Of a DNA stretch of 64,000 nucleotides, positions 41,980-51,660 are shown one piece after another. The notes beneath the pieces are model-generated. The model saw nothing but the letters and a program-made list of their open reading frames with translations, had not been told where the DNA came from and did not search any database. The DNA is from Septoria linicola (lineage: Eukaryota; Ascomycota; Dothideomycetes; Mycosphaerellales; Mycosphaerellaceae), in NCBI GenBank assembly GCA_024114885.1, contig CP099418.1, positions 62,001 to 126,000 of the forward strand, given 5' to 3'. Every line of letters begins with the position of its first letter. Position 1 is the first letter of the stretch. The position numbers and the translations under genes were made by a program.

Positions 41980-43530
41980 ATGGTCTCCGGCCACGCCTCC
42001 CCAGGCGCCGTCCTGGCGGTCGTCCTCACCATGACCGTCGTAGCATGCGTCTTCGTCGGCATGCGCATCTACGCCCGCCTCGGCATGGCGAGAAATGCCG
42101 GAGCGGATGACTTGTGTATCGTGGTGTCGATGGTGAGTCCAAGGCCCTTCTCCAGCAGCATCTAAACGCAACGACTTCCGCTGAGAGCTAACCAGTGAAT
42201 CCACAGCTCTTCGCCATCGCCACAACAGTAACAATGATCGTGCAAGTCCAAACAGGCATGGGCCGACACGCGAAGGATATTGAACCGCATGAGGTTGTGG
42301 CGAATTTGAAAGCTGTAAGCTTGAACTTCCTCCCCCCCCCCCATTCTACCAAATGTCCCACAATAACACTGCTGATCTGCGGTCTAGTTCTGGGTCTCAA
42401 CATGGGTCTACAACCTCTCCCTCACCTTGACCAAAGTGTCCATTCTATTCCAATACCTCCGAATTTTCCCGCAAAAATGGTTTCGCATATCGACGTGGAC
42501 GCTCATGGGCGTGATTGTCACGTATGGGCTGTATGTTGTATGTTCGGGGATATGGCTCTGCAGGCCGATTGCGTTTTTTTGGGATCCGACGATTGTTGGA
42601 GGGAGGTGTTTGAATCGGTTTAATGTTTGGTATGTTTTGATGAGGATGGGATCAGGTGGGATGCTGATGAGGCACAGGTTCGCCAATGCTGGGTTGAATA
42701 TTGCTACGGATATCGCTACGACGGTTTTGCCTCTGCCTGTTCTGAATAAGCTTGAGCTACCGAAACGGCAGAAACGAGCGTGAGTCCTTCCCATACCCCA
42801 CACTATCTGTCCCAAGCTGACTTCGACCAGCCTCATGCTCGTGTTCGCCCTTGGCGGTTTCACCTGCATCATCTCCATCCTGCGCCTACAATCCCTGTAC
42901 ATCATCTCCAACACCAAAGACGTAAGCTGGGAGAATCCGCTCGCGGCGATCTGGAGCTGTGTCGAGATGTGCACTGCTATTATAGCGTCCTGTCTCCCAA
43001 CGATACGATGTCTTTTTCCAAGATTACTCAAAGCGACGAGTCTGGCAAGTCGATCATTCCCCGGATTACAAAGCGACGCGGAAGGAGGCACTGCTCGAGC
43101 CCATTGGGGAGGGAGCGCAAGTGGAGGAGGAGGCAAATCGACATTTCGATTTGGAGCGAAGGCCGTTACGACAACAACAACAAACTCCACTCATCATTAT
43201 GCAAACGGCGCATACCGCCCCATGCGAAACGACAGCGCGCACATAGTCGGCAGCATGGAAACTTTCGGCGGAGGTATCAAAAGCGGCGTATTGGTGGGCA
43301 AAACGAAAAGCCACATCCGCGCGCAGGATAGTCTGGGTGATATCGAGTTGCGGCAGCATATGCCGTTTCCGGATGGGAGGATTCATGTTTTGACGAGTAT
43401 TGATCAGGATGTTGTTACGCAGGAGGGAGATGGCGAGGGGAGAGAGGGAGGAGGAAGGGCCAGTCCGACGGAAACGGAGAGTACGAAGGATTTGGTGCTT
43501 AGTGAGAAGAAGCCTGCGGATTGCTTTTAG
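41980..43530 (+). CDS. Fungal rhodopsin-domain integral membrane protein
   Basis: Five exons: 41980-42132, 42207-42314, 42388-42629, 42678-42779 and 42831-43530; introns of 74, 73, 48 and 51 nt with GT-AG ends. All phases agree, giving 434 residues. Seven hydrophobic helices fill the first 290 residues, with the family features MRIYARL...GADDLCIVVSM in helix 1-2, KVSILFQYLRIF in helix 3 and DIATTVLPLPVL in helix 5-6. This is the large ascomycete rhodopsin-domain (SAT5-like) family of plasma-membrane proteins of mostly unknown function. There is no CFEM domain at the N-terminus and no retinal Lys claim. The C-terminal 140 residues are cytosolic, Gly/Thr/Ser-rich and end in an acidic tail. The third intron is 3n and could be read through. 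Confidence 0.88.
42332..42342 (+). repeat. Poly-C run within an intron
   Basis: Eleven C in the second intron of the rhodopsin-domain gene, a likely polymorphic or error-prone homopolymer. Confidence 0.85.
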
Positions 43531-43925
43531 ATTGTGGAATGTAGATGTTGCATGGATATTGTTGGGCAGTATTGTCTGGTCTATTGACTGACGATGCTGC
43601 CTTTTCTCGCAAGTACTATTGACTCTAATCTGGGTCGTCGGTAAGCGTAGTGCGGTTGATGTAGCTGACCCGTTGGTGTTGTGAAGCCGATGGGACCTTT
43701 ACGCTTCTTGAGCTAGACGTCCTTGCAGGTCACATCAAAACCACGGCACAGCGCATGCCCACCGTCGAGCTCCTAGGTGGCCGGGAGCGGCAGGGCCGTG
43801 CTTTTGTACCGCGATAGTGCCACCATGGCTCGACTCGGCCGCTGAGTCGTCGTGCACAGCTGGATAGCTGATTGTGTAGACACATTATGCCTAGCTGGCG
43901 TGATGAAGTGCGACGACTCCCTCTA
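43531..43925. other. Convergent intergenic region
   Basis: 3' flanks of the rhodopsin-domain gene and UTP7. Nothing recognised. Confidence 0.5.
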
Positions 43926-45611
43926 TCATCCGCCTTTCCGCACAAATCTCGCAAGCGCTGGGCCAAGCTCCTCTTGCGCTTTGCCTTCTCGTGCTTCCTT
44001 GGCTTGCTTTCTCTGCTTCTCTCGTAACTCAATGACCCTCATCTTGTGCTCGTCAATAACATTCTTGTTACCCTTCTTGCGCATGTATTTGCGTAGACTG
44101 CTGTTCTTTCCACGACCTCTATTCTTTAGATCTTCGATTCGTTCTCGCTCAGCCTCGGCGCCAGTTTTTCGGTCGAGATCCTTCTCGCGTTGTCTTTGCT
44201 CGTTGGACGCGCTGTCGAGGTTACCAATGGAGTTGGGATCGAGACTAATCATTTCTGGCTGCAGCTTGTTCAGCAGAGACTTCACTTCGGCCTCTTGTCG
44301 CTGCTTGGTGTTCTCGTATGGGTTCTGCTCGAGTGCGTCGTAGTTTGGTTCACCTGCACCGGGCACGATGATGGAAGAGAAGCCCTTGTCGTGGCCGATT
44401 CCCAGAATGTCTTCAAAAGGGCACCACCTTACCCTTTCGACGGCTTGATTTTGCGCGCCCCATGCCATGTATGGTGACTGTACTTTGACCTGCTCGGTAT
44501 CGGAGTGATGCTTTGTGAACAAGTCCTTCCACACGGTGGTTTGTGTTCCCCAACCCACAGCAGTCAGATTGCGATCGCTAATGGCCACACTAGATCCGGG
44601 CGTGCGCAAGAAATACTCATGCACAGGCTTAAAGTTGCGCACATCCCAAACTGCCATCTTCTTGTCGAGACCTGTGCTGACCATGTATCGTCCTTCGCGG
44701 TCGACTGCGAGAGAAGTAACTGGTCCTCGATGTGTAAGCATCTTCACCAAAGGCGCAGTGCTGTTAGGAGACCAAAGAGATACTGTGCCATCGTGTCCTC
44801 CAACATGCAGGATTGCATTGTAAGGGTTCTGAGTGAAAGCAGTAGGCGACTTCTGTTTGGTGCTCATCTGCATGACCATCTTGCCAGTGCTCGTGTCTTG
44901 CCACTTCAGCCAGCCCGCTCTTCCGATTGTGGCAAGTAGATAGTGGTAGGGAAGAAATTCCATATGTGTAACCTCGATGTGCTGGTCGAGATTATGTATC
45001 TCCACTCCGTGGTGGTCATAGATGTAGACATTCCTCTTCTGCGCCACTGCGAGATACTGGCTGTTGTGCAGATATGACACAGCATTCACAGTTTCACCAA
45101 GTTGAAGCTCGTAGTTCAGCTTCCCACTCCGCCAGTCCATGGAAGCGATATGGCCTTTGCGCCCAGCAAGCGCAATGTCCTTGCCATTTCGGGAGTAATC
45201 GAATGTGTATGGGCCCAGCTCAGCTAATTTCAACTCGAAACCATTCTTGGCCGTCTCGACACCGACTGCATTGCGAATGTCGTCCTGTCGCGCCTTGTAT
45301 GTCTTCTCCAATTCGTGTTCGGGCTCCAGGAATCCAGCACCATTTTCCAGCAGAATTTCCGCATCCTTTGCTTTCAGGGCAGCATCTTTGTATCGCTCCT
45401 CCAGGGCTCGCAGATTCCCCCGCAGCTTCTTGTCCTTGATCCCTTTCAGCTGCACCGACTTTCCTCGCCCATACTGCCGATTTGCCTCTTGCTGGCGCTT
45501 TTTCTGCTCCAGCTGCTCCGCCGAGAGCTGCGCAGTGGGTCCTCTCTTCTGCTTCGGCGCCTGTGCTGCTCCCTCAGCACGCGCAACCGTATTCTCCTGC
45601 TCGGTGGCCAT
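43926..45611 (-). CDS. utp7: U3 snoRNP-associated protein Utp7 (WDR46)
   Basis: Single exon, 561 residues, ATG at 45611. A charged helical N-terminus with KSVQLKGIKDKKLRGNLRALE is followed by a WD40 propeller (about residues 130-400: ALAGRKGHIASMDW, HVGGHDGTVSLWSP, STGLDKKMAVWDV) and a basic C-terminal tail with RGRGKNSSLRKYMRKK. These are the hallmarks of Utp7/WDR46, a component of the small-subunit processome acting in the nucleolus on early 18S rRNA processing. The length is that of the family. It shares a 307-bp divergent promoter region with the aspartate aminotransferase gene. Confidence 0.95.
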   Translation of the reverse strand: MATEQENTVARAEGAAQAPKQKRGPTAQLSAEQLEQKKRQQEANRQYGRGKSVQLKGIKDKKLRGNLRALEERYKDAALKAKDAEILLENGAGFLEPEHELEKTYKARQDDIRNAVGVETAKNGFELKLAELGPYTFDYSRNGKDIALAGRKGHIASMDWRSGKLNYELQLGETVNAVSYLHNSQYLAVAQKRNVYIYDHHGVEIHNLDQHIEVTHMEFLPYHYLLATIGRAGWLKWQDTSTGKMVMQMSTKQKSPTAFTQNPYNAILHVGGHDGTVSLWSPNSTAPLVKMLTHRGPVTSLAVDREGRYMVSTGLDKKMAVWDVRNFKPVHEYFLRTPGSSVAISDRNLTAVGWGTQTTVWKDLFTKHHSDTEQVKVQSPYMAWGAQNQAVERVRWCPFEDILGIGHDKGFSSIIVPGAGEPNYDALEQNPYENTKQRQEAEVKSLLNKLQPEMISLDPNSIGNLDSASNEQRQREKDLDRKTGAEAERERIEDLKNRGRGKNSSLRKYMRKKGNKNVIDEHKMRVIELREKQRKQAKEAREGKAQEELGPALARFVRKGG

Positions 45612-45918
45612 TTTCTCCGGCCGTTATCGAGAAGTGCACATGGTTGGTGGATGCATCATCATCCGGACAACTAATTTTCAGGTCGAGCTTTCTCAAAGAT
45701 CTTATCAGATGGGCACGGATCCACACCGAGGCATCCCTGTTCGCGTTTGGCGCTAGCAGCTCTCCATGCATTTATTTCCCTAGCTCCGTCTCCATCACCC
45801 CATTGCTCCATTAAACGTGCTTCGACTCATCAACACACGTTCCTTCTACCAACCATTGGCATCAAGTTCTGCCTTCTTGGACTGTATACGAAGAAACACT
45901 CTCATCAAATCCGCCACA
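45612..45918. promoter_or_regulatory. Divergent UTP7/aspartate aminotransferase promoter
   Basis: Only 307 bp separate the two ATGs, so both promoters are here. No element is named. Confidence 0.6.
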
Positions 45919-47202
45919 ATGATCTCCAAGACTGCCCTCCAGCGAGCGGCCGCTGCTCCTGTCCGTTCCATCTTCCAGCAACAATCCGTGCGCGCCGCGT
46001 CAGCGTGGTCGCAAGTGCAGCAGGGCCCACCAGACGCCATTCTCGGCATCACCGAGGCGTTTAAGAAGGATAGCAACACCAAGAAGATCAACTTGGGTGT
46101 CGGTGCATACCGCGATGACAAGGGCAAGCCTTATGTTTTGCCGTCAGTGAAGACCGCCGAGCAAAAGGTCGTGCAGCAGAACTTGGACAAGGAGTACGCC
46201 GGAATCACTGGTGTTCCAGACTTCACCAAGGCCGCCGCTCTCCTCGCATACGGCCCAGACAGCTCCGCGATCAAGGACGGTCGCATTGCCATCACACAAT
46301 CCATCTCTGGCACTGGTGCCCTGCGGATAGGTGGTGAGTTCCTGCACCGCCACTACCCAGGTGCGAAGACGATCTACATTCCGACACCATCGTGGGCAAA
46401 CCACAAGGCTGTCTTCCTCGACAGCGGTCTCGAGGTCAAGCAGTACAAGTACTACAACAAGGACACCATCGGCCTCGACTTCGATGGCATGCTTGCAGAC
46501 ATCAAGGCTATGCCAAAGGGCTCCATCGTTCTCCTCCACGCTTGTGCACACAACCCAACCGGTGTCGACCCAACGGAAGAGCAGTGGAAGGCCATCAGCG
46601 ACGCCGTCAAGGAGGGTGACCACTTCCCATTCTTCGACATGGCCTACCAGGGCTTCGCTTCTGGTGACACCGACAAGGATGCCTTTGCTCTCCGCTACTT
46701 CATTCAGCAGGGCCACTACCCATGTCTCGCACAATCTTTCGCCAAGAACATGGGGCTCTATGGTGAGCGTGTCGGTGCATTCTCCATCGTCACCTCCTCG
46801 CCAGAGGAGAAGACTCGCGTCGACTCGCAGGTCAAGATCCTCGTTCGCCCACTCTACTCCAACCCACCTGTTCACGGTGCCCGCATTGCCAGCGCCATTC
46901 TCAACGACCCAGCCTTGAACAAGCAGTGGCTCGGAGAGGTCAAGGACATGGCCGAGCGCATCATCAAGATGCGTGCTCTGCTGAAGGGCAACCTCGAGAA
47001 GCTCGGCAGCAAGCACAACTGGGACCACATCACGTCGCAGATTGGCATGTTCGCCTACACTGGTCTGAGCGCAGAACAGATGACTGAGCTGGCAGAGAAG
47101 CACTCCGTCTACGCAACCAAGGATGGACGTATCAGTGTTGCTGGTATCACGTCTGAGAATGTTGGCCGTCTCGCAGAGGCCATCTACAAGATCACTGGTT
47201 AG
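45919..47202 (+). CDS. aat1: Mitochondrial aspartate aminotransferase
   Basis: Single exon, 427 residues. The ATG at 45919 sits in good context (CCACAATGA) and yields a clean presequence rich in Ala, Arg and Ser, whereas the longer open frame begins upstream at a non-ATG codon. Class-I aminotransferase features are NLGVGAYRDDKGKPYVL at the N-terminal arm, ACAHNPTGVDPT, the PLP-aspartate region FFDMAYQGFASGD, the Schiff-base Lys in SFAKNMGLYGERVG, and YSNPPVHGARI. It interconverts aspartate plus 2-oxoglutarate with oxaloacetate plus glutamate and runs the mitochondrial half of the malate-aspartate shuttle. Strong codon bias (C-ending codons) fits high expression. Confidence 0.97.
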   Translation: MISKTALQRAAAAPVRSIFQQQSVRAASAWSQVQQGPPDAILGITEAFKKDSNTKKINLGVGAYRDDKGKPYVLPSVKTAEQKVVQQNLDKEYAGITGVPDFTKAAALLAYGPDSSAIKDGRIAITQSISGTGALRIGGEFLHRHYPGAKTIYIPTPSWANHKAVFLDSGLEVKQYKYYNKDTIGLDFDGMLADIKAMPKGSIVLLHACAHNPTGVDPTEEQWKAISDAVKEGDHFPFFDMAYQGFASGDTDKDAFALRYFIQQGHYPCLAQSFAKNMGLYGERVGAFSIVTSSPEEKTRVDSQVKILVRPLYSNPPVHGARIASAILNDPALNKQWLGEVKDMAERIIKMRALLKGNLEKLGSKHNWDHITSQIGMFAYTGLSAEQMTELAEKHSVYATKDGRISVAGITSENVGRLAEAIYKITG

Positions 47203-48768
47203 AGGAGTGAGGTTACACTATCGCAGCGCAGGTGTAGCATTAGAGGGGGCTGTCGCGAGCTTGTGACATGGACGATCGGCATGGCATGGCTGCTATCAGC
47301 AAGCAACGTTGTGTCTGTGACCAAAATGGTGTATATTAGCGCCGAGAGCATGAGTTACAAATTTCCATGAAACAAAGACGACTGGTTCACTTCTCAAACG
47401 ATACTGATCATTGATTGGCGACCGCAAACGCTGAGCTGTCGTACGGCATGCGCTGAGCTCCGCATTGACAGCATCATGCAGAGCATAGCTTCTCCCGTGC
47501 TTCGGTGCAAGCATCTAGCAACCAAAGTAGTAAAACTGAACGCTTGAACGTCGCGATCTCCACGTGCTCCCGTTGCACGGAAGGGCCGCCGTCTCTGCTT
47601 CCGCTGATCGCTGTCTTGCTTAGTCCGGAGAGCTCCAGCAACAGTAATTCCAATGTCAATCATCTCTGCATCCACCCATGATGCTACGGCATTCATCCGA
47701 GCTCTGGATCAAGGGATCTTCTGCAAACACGTCGAAATGAGCACAGAAAAGAAGCTGCAGTGGAGCTGCATTGAGGAGAAGGTGTTCTCGGCCCAAGTCG
47801 ACATTCCCGACGATCACCATAGAGTTCAGACCCTGCTTCACTTGGTGGGTATGTGACGTCGTTTTGGCAGGCACAGAATTTGCGCGTCGTGTGTCGAGTT
47901 GTGCGCTGGAAGGACAGAAGCGCCAACAGTTCGTTGGACGTTTTGGGAAAGCAGACGAAGCACTGGGAGCATTATCAGCCATCCGGGAGCTCCGATCAAT
48001 AGAGGCGGCAAGCCACCACAACCAGCGGGAAGAAAAGCAATCGTCGTGGTGGAACAGCCAGAGCACGAAATCTTAGCTTCACTATAGGCGACAGTCTGCT
48101 TGTTTTCTGGCTCCACTACAGCAGACTACGCCTACACATTTCCTCTGCAGCCGACGACAGTGACCCCTCCTTGAAAGTTCAGCCTTGAGTCGGACACACA
48201 CGTGCGCAGGCGGACCGACTGTTTCCTTCAAGTCAAGCTGCAGGTGCGAGGCTCTCCAGTTGTTTTGCGACTCTGACAAAGCTGCTATTGCTCACACTCT
48301 CATACAGCACAGCTTGTCTTTCTCCTCCTCCTCTTCCAACGCAGCAGTGCAACCACGGTCAAGCCTGTCGAACAACTAACCACCCCGTCTCAGTATTGCA
48401 AGAACCTCGACACAACAGGCCCAACCTAGTTTGGCCGCTTGCACCGGGAGTCTTGTCGACATCATCTTTCCCCGTCTAGGATTCTACTGTTCATCTGACA
48501 TCATCGCGCTCGGGGCTGCTGCAGACGTTGCACGCACCGAGATTTGCGTACTGGCCACTACTTCGATCACACTATACCGCTTATCGTCGCTTCTTGTGCC
48601 GTTGTTTCAGGCGCAGAGCGACCTCACTTGCGCCGATAGACGAGCAGGACATTCCACCAACCACCATCACTCTCCGACACTGTTCCAACCCGACTGCCGG
48701 ATCTACCTACCTACCTACCTACCTATCTACCTTATCACGTACAAGCTATTCTCAGACCAGCCACCACC
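47203..48768. other. Long intergenic region and YPD1 5' leader
   Basis: 1.57 kb on the same strand. Short open frames at 47653-47856 and on the opposite strand lack domains or splice support. The last 500 bp are C/T-rich, as in fungal leaders, and include the CTAC repeat. Confidence 0.45.
48703..48730 (+). repeat. (CTAC)n tetranucleotide repeat in YPD1 leader
   Basis: Five CTAC units, one CTAT and one CTAC, 38 nt before the YPD1 start codon. Confidence 0.9.
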
Positions 48769-49656
48769 ATGCCTGCCGCGGATACCAAAGTACGCCGCCC
48801 TACTTCCCCCACTGCTTTTCTTCGGCAACAGCGACAGCAACAGCAGCGTATGAGCTACGACTTCGACAGTATAGCATCGTCCGCGCAGGAAGACGGGGCA
48901 AGAGGCGCAAGCAATCAGCATTGTCAACTACAGTGCTGCTGCTCACCGTCTTCGTCCTCTTCTGCGTCCTCGACCTCGCGCCGACCGCAGCTCCACCGCA
49001 ATGCTTTCTCCGAATATTCTACCCCTCGCATATTCAGCAAGTACACCGACTATAGCATTGCAGGCGCTGATGGTGTGTCTGATGAGCAGCCGAACGACGA
49101 GCATGTCACAATCGATGACTTTGGCGACCTGATTGACCAGGCGACTTTCGAGCAGGTAGGCCAACATTGTTTTGAGGGTAGAAATATGGGCCCGAAAAGC
49201 TAACGGCTGGTCTTCCACTACAAACAGATCCTCGAAATGGACGACGACGAAGAAGAGCGCGAGTTCAGCAAATCGATAGTCTACGATTTCTTCGAGCAAG
49301 CCCACACGACGTTTGAGAACATGCATAAGAAGCTGTCAGTTCCCCTCCTCTCCCGCATCAACCCCAATCCCTCTAATAACTTATCTTCCTACAGAGAAGA
49401 AAAAGACCTCGACCAACTCTCCGCCCTCGGCCACTTCCTCAAAGGCTCCTCGGCCACATTGGGCCTGACAAAAGTCAAAGACTCATGCGAGAAGATCCAA
49501 CACTTTGGCGCGAGGAAAGATGAGACGGGTAATAAGGACGTGGACGATGACAAGCAGAGTTTGAAGAGCTGTGAGACTTCAATCAAGCAGGCGGAAAAGG
49601 ACTTTACGGAAGCGGAGGCGCTGTTGAGGAAGTTTTATCGGGAGGAGAGTTCGTGA
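48769..49656 (+). CDS. ypd1: Histidine phosphotransfer protein Ypd1 with long N-terminal extension
   Basis: Exons 48769-49155, 49228-49334 and 49395-49656 (introns 72 and 60 nt), 251 residues. The four-helix HPt domain covers about residues 115-245: DDFGDLIDQATFEQ, then ILEMDDDEEEREFSKSIVYD, then HFLKGSSATLG, whose His (near 177) is the phospho-acceptor, and KVKDSCEKIQHFG. Ypd1 relays phosphate from hybrid histidine kinases to the Ssk1 and Skn7 response regulators, controlling osmotic (Hog1) and oxidative stress. The preceding 110 residues are Gln/Ser/Cys-rich; an inner ATG at 48850 would remove 27. The second intron has a weak donor (GTCAGT), but splicing gives the family sequence, and it is 3n. 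Start context CCACCATGC is good. Confidence 0.92.
49335..49394 (+). other. YPD1 second intron, in-frame, weak donor
   Basis: 60 nt, GTCAGT donor, CTAATAAC branch, CTACAG acceptor. Retention would insert 20 residues just before the phospho-His helix. Confidence 0.75.
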
Positions 49657-50176
49657 TGACCAGATATGGAAGTCAGGAAGCAAGATGTGGGGAAGGACAG
49701 CAGGATGTGGTTGAAGGTTGGGTAAGTCTCCTAGGACATCTTGCGTCCTAAATTGGAGACTATCGGCATTGGATGATCTCCAACGCTGATATGAAGAGGG
49801 GATGGGGTCGTGGCATCGCGGCCATCATCATTCTACGAGTGACGTGGTGGTTCACGGTCTTGCGTCTTTCGCTCGATGGTATGCGAGCTCAGAGATGTGA
49901 CTTGTTGGTAGAGTTTCTGCATTCTCAGCGAGCAGCTTAAGGCTGTCTTGTCTTGTCTTTCGTTGTTCATCGTCGGTCCTCTCACATCAAACAAACACCT
50001 CACCCTACTTCCCGCTTCGAGTCTTGACTCGAAGCTCGAGCGCATCAACTTTACCCAACAAATAGCAGCAGCAGCAGCTTCATCTAAAGCGCTCGCATGT
50101 ACCTCTTGTAAACTCCACAACGCCTTGCATTGATCCAACGAGCTGCTTGACAATATCACACATACGCATATCCCTG
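49657..50176. other. Convergent intergenic region
   Basis: 3' flanks of YPD1 and the GT34 gene. No feature seen. Confidence 0.5.
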
Positions 50177-51226
50177 TTACCGCTTCCTTCTCTTCTGCTC
50201 TGCATCTCTCAACTCCTTCCACCTCGTCATCGACGACGCCATTTCCTTCTCACAACTCCTATGCAAATCTCGCGAGCAGTTGTGGAATGTCGCTACGAAG
50301 TCGCCTTCTTGGTACAGACCTACACAAACCACACTTGTCAGCAAATTCCATCTTCTCAAACCACAACACGTGCATGATTAGGAAGATATTGACTCACCAT
50401 CCTCCCTCTTCTCCCCCGAACTCTCACTATACGAATTCATCACCCTCTGCGGCACTAATCCCAACTTGGACAAAATCGTGCCATGCCACTGCACAATATG
50501 CTCCAGCGCGTGACCCTCTGCTTTTTGGAAATTGTAGCTCCTAAACAATGGATCGAACCATGCGTCGAGGAAGAATTTCGCCCAGTCGCCTGTTCGTAGC
50601 AAGAAGGAAGATTGACCGAGACCGGAGTCGTCTTGGGATATGATGAGGTTGATGGAGGAGGTGGAGAGGTGGGAGAGGGTGTGGATGACGCTGTCGGGTG
50701 GGACGACGGGGTGGTCTTTTATGAGGAGGGATTGGAGAGTGGTCGGGGAGAGGAGTTGGGTTTCGAGAGAGGGGCGGGGATTCATGATGAGGGATTCGGA
50801 GGAGAGGTGCCAGAGCCAGGGGGTGTGTGGGTTCGTGGTCATGGTGTGGCGGAGGGAGGGGATGAGGGACCAGGACTCGGGGGTCTTGGGCAGGAGATCG
50901 TAGTCGGTGGTGTTGGGGAAGAAGGTTGAATAGCCATGGCGGGCGGCGTATGTTCTTCGGTTTTCCTTGATAGATTCTTTGTGAGATTCGGATAGTTTGG
51001 GGCTCAGAGGTGTGACTATTATGACGGGAGGTGTTCCGGGTGGAATATGTGTTGTTGTAGTATTCCTACTGCCGAAGAGGTATGTGAGAAGCCAGATGAG
51101 GCCCAGGAAGCCAGCGAAAGGAGGCGCATAGCGTTTGAGGAGCCGCCGTTGTTGGTAGGCAGAGGGTCGTGTGGATGTGTAGACGTGAGGTGCCGAGGAC
51201 TTGCGAGGATAGGGAAACTGCTGCAT
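50177..51226 (-). CDS. GT34 family Golgi mannosyltransferase subunit (Mnn10/Mnn11-like), divergent
   Basis: Exons 50398-51226 and 50177-50319 (78-nt intron, GTGAGT donor, GTGTAG acceptor), 323 residues. The start at 51226 gives a type II topology: short basic cytosolic tail, one helix (about residues 37-56) and a lumenal domain. The lumenal part has GT34 landmarks: VIIVTPLSPKLSESH, HGYSTFFPN, SWSLIPSLRHTM, SLIMNPRPSLE, the segment IISQDDSGLGQSSFLLR and the YQEGDF that spans the splice. In yeast Mnn10/Mnn11 are in the M-Pol II complex that elongates alpha-1,6-mannan. Notable: the position normally reading LDxDALIMNP reads LSSESLIMNP, so the DxD metal-binding motif is lost. A structural subunit or altered activity is possible. 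Confidence 0.85.
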
Positions 51227-51660
51227 GGTTCCTACAAGGGCCCTCGAGTCGTTTAGAAGGTTGGAGGATTGCGCCTTATGTCCAAGACGGAAAACACGGC
51301 ACTGAGGCAGTTGAATGGTTCGCGGGTACAGTTCTCCTGGAAGTCGGCGCACTCAGTCGCCCATGCTGGGATTTGTCGCTGGAGTTGTGAGAGTCGTTGG
51401 CAGTACAGGCTGCTGGTCGCGTGCCTGGGGCGGGTGGTCTAGATCTGGAGAAGTGCGCTGGGGATGTCGTGCGATACGAGGCGGGAGAAGACACGCTGCG
51501 TGCTCTTTCGTCCGTCAAGCTTTCTGGGTAGGAGGTAGGAGCATGCAGGGCGCGGGTCTGCAGATCATATGCCAAACTCTAATTCTTGTGCCGCGTGCAT
51601 TCTCACGTTCTTCTCGTGACGAACACGCGACTGCCATCATCACTATCAAACGTGAACTGG
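51227..51660. promoter_or_regulatory. Divergent GT34/GEP3 promoter region
   Basis: 434 bp between divergent starts. The leftward part has longer open frames without domains; no operator is named. Confidence 0.5.

Noticed and set aside
42332..42342. Poly-C run as a frameshift site
   Set aside because: It lies in a predicted intron with correct splice ends, so it does not affect the protein.
46144..47103. 319-codon open frame on the minus strand within the aspartate aminotransferase gene
   Set aside because: It mirrors a strongly codon-biased gene on the other strand; such antisense frames arise from C/G-ending codons. No domain.
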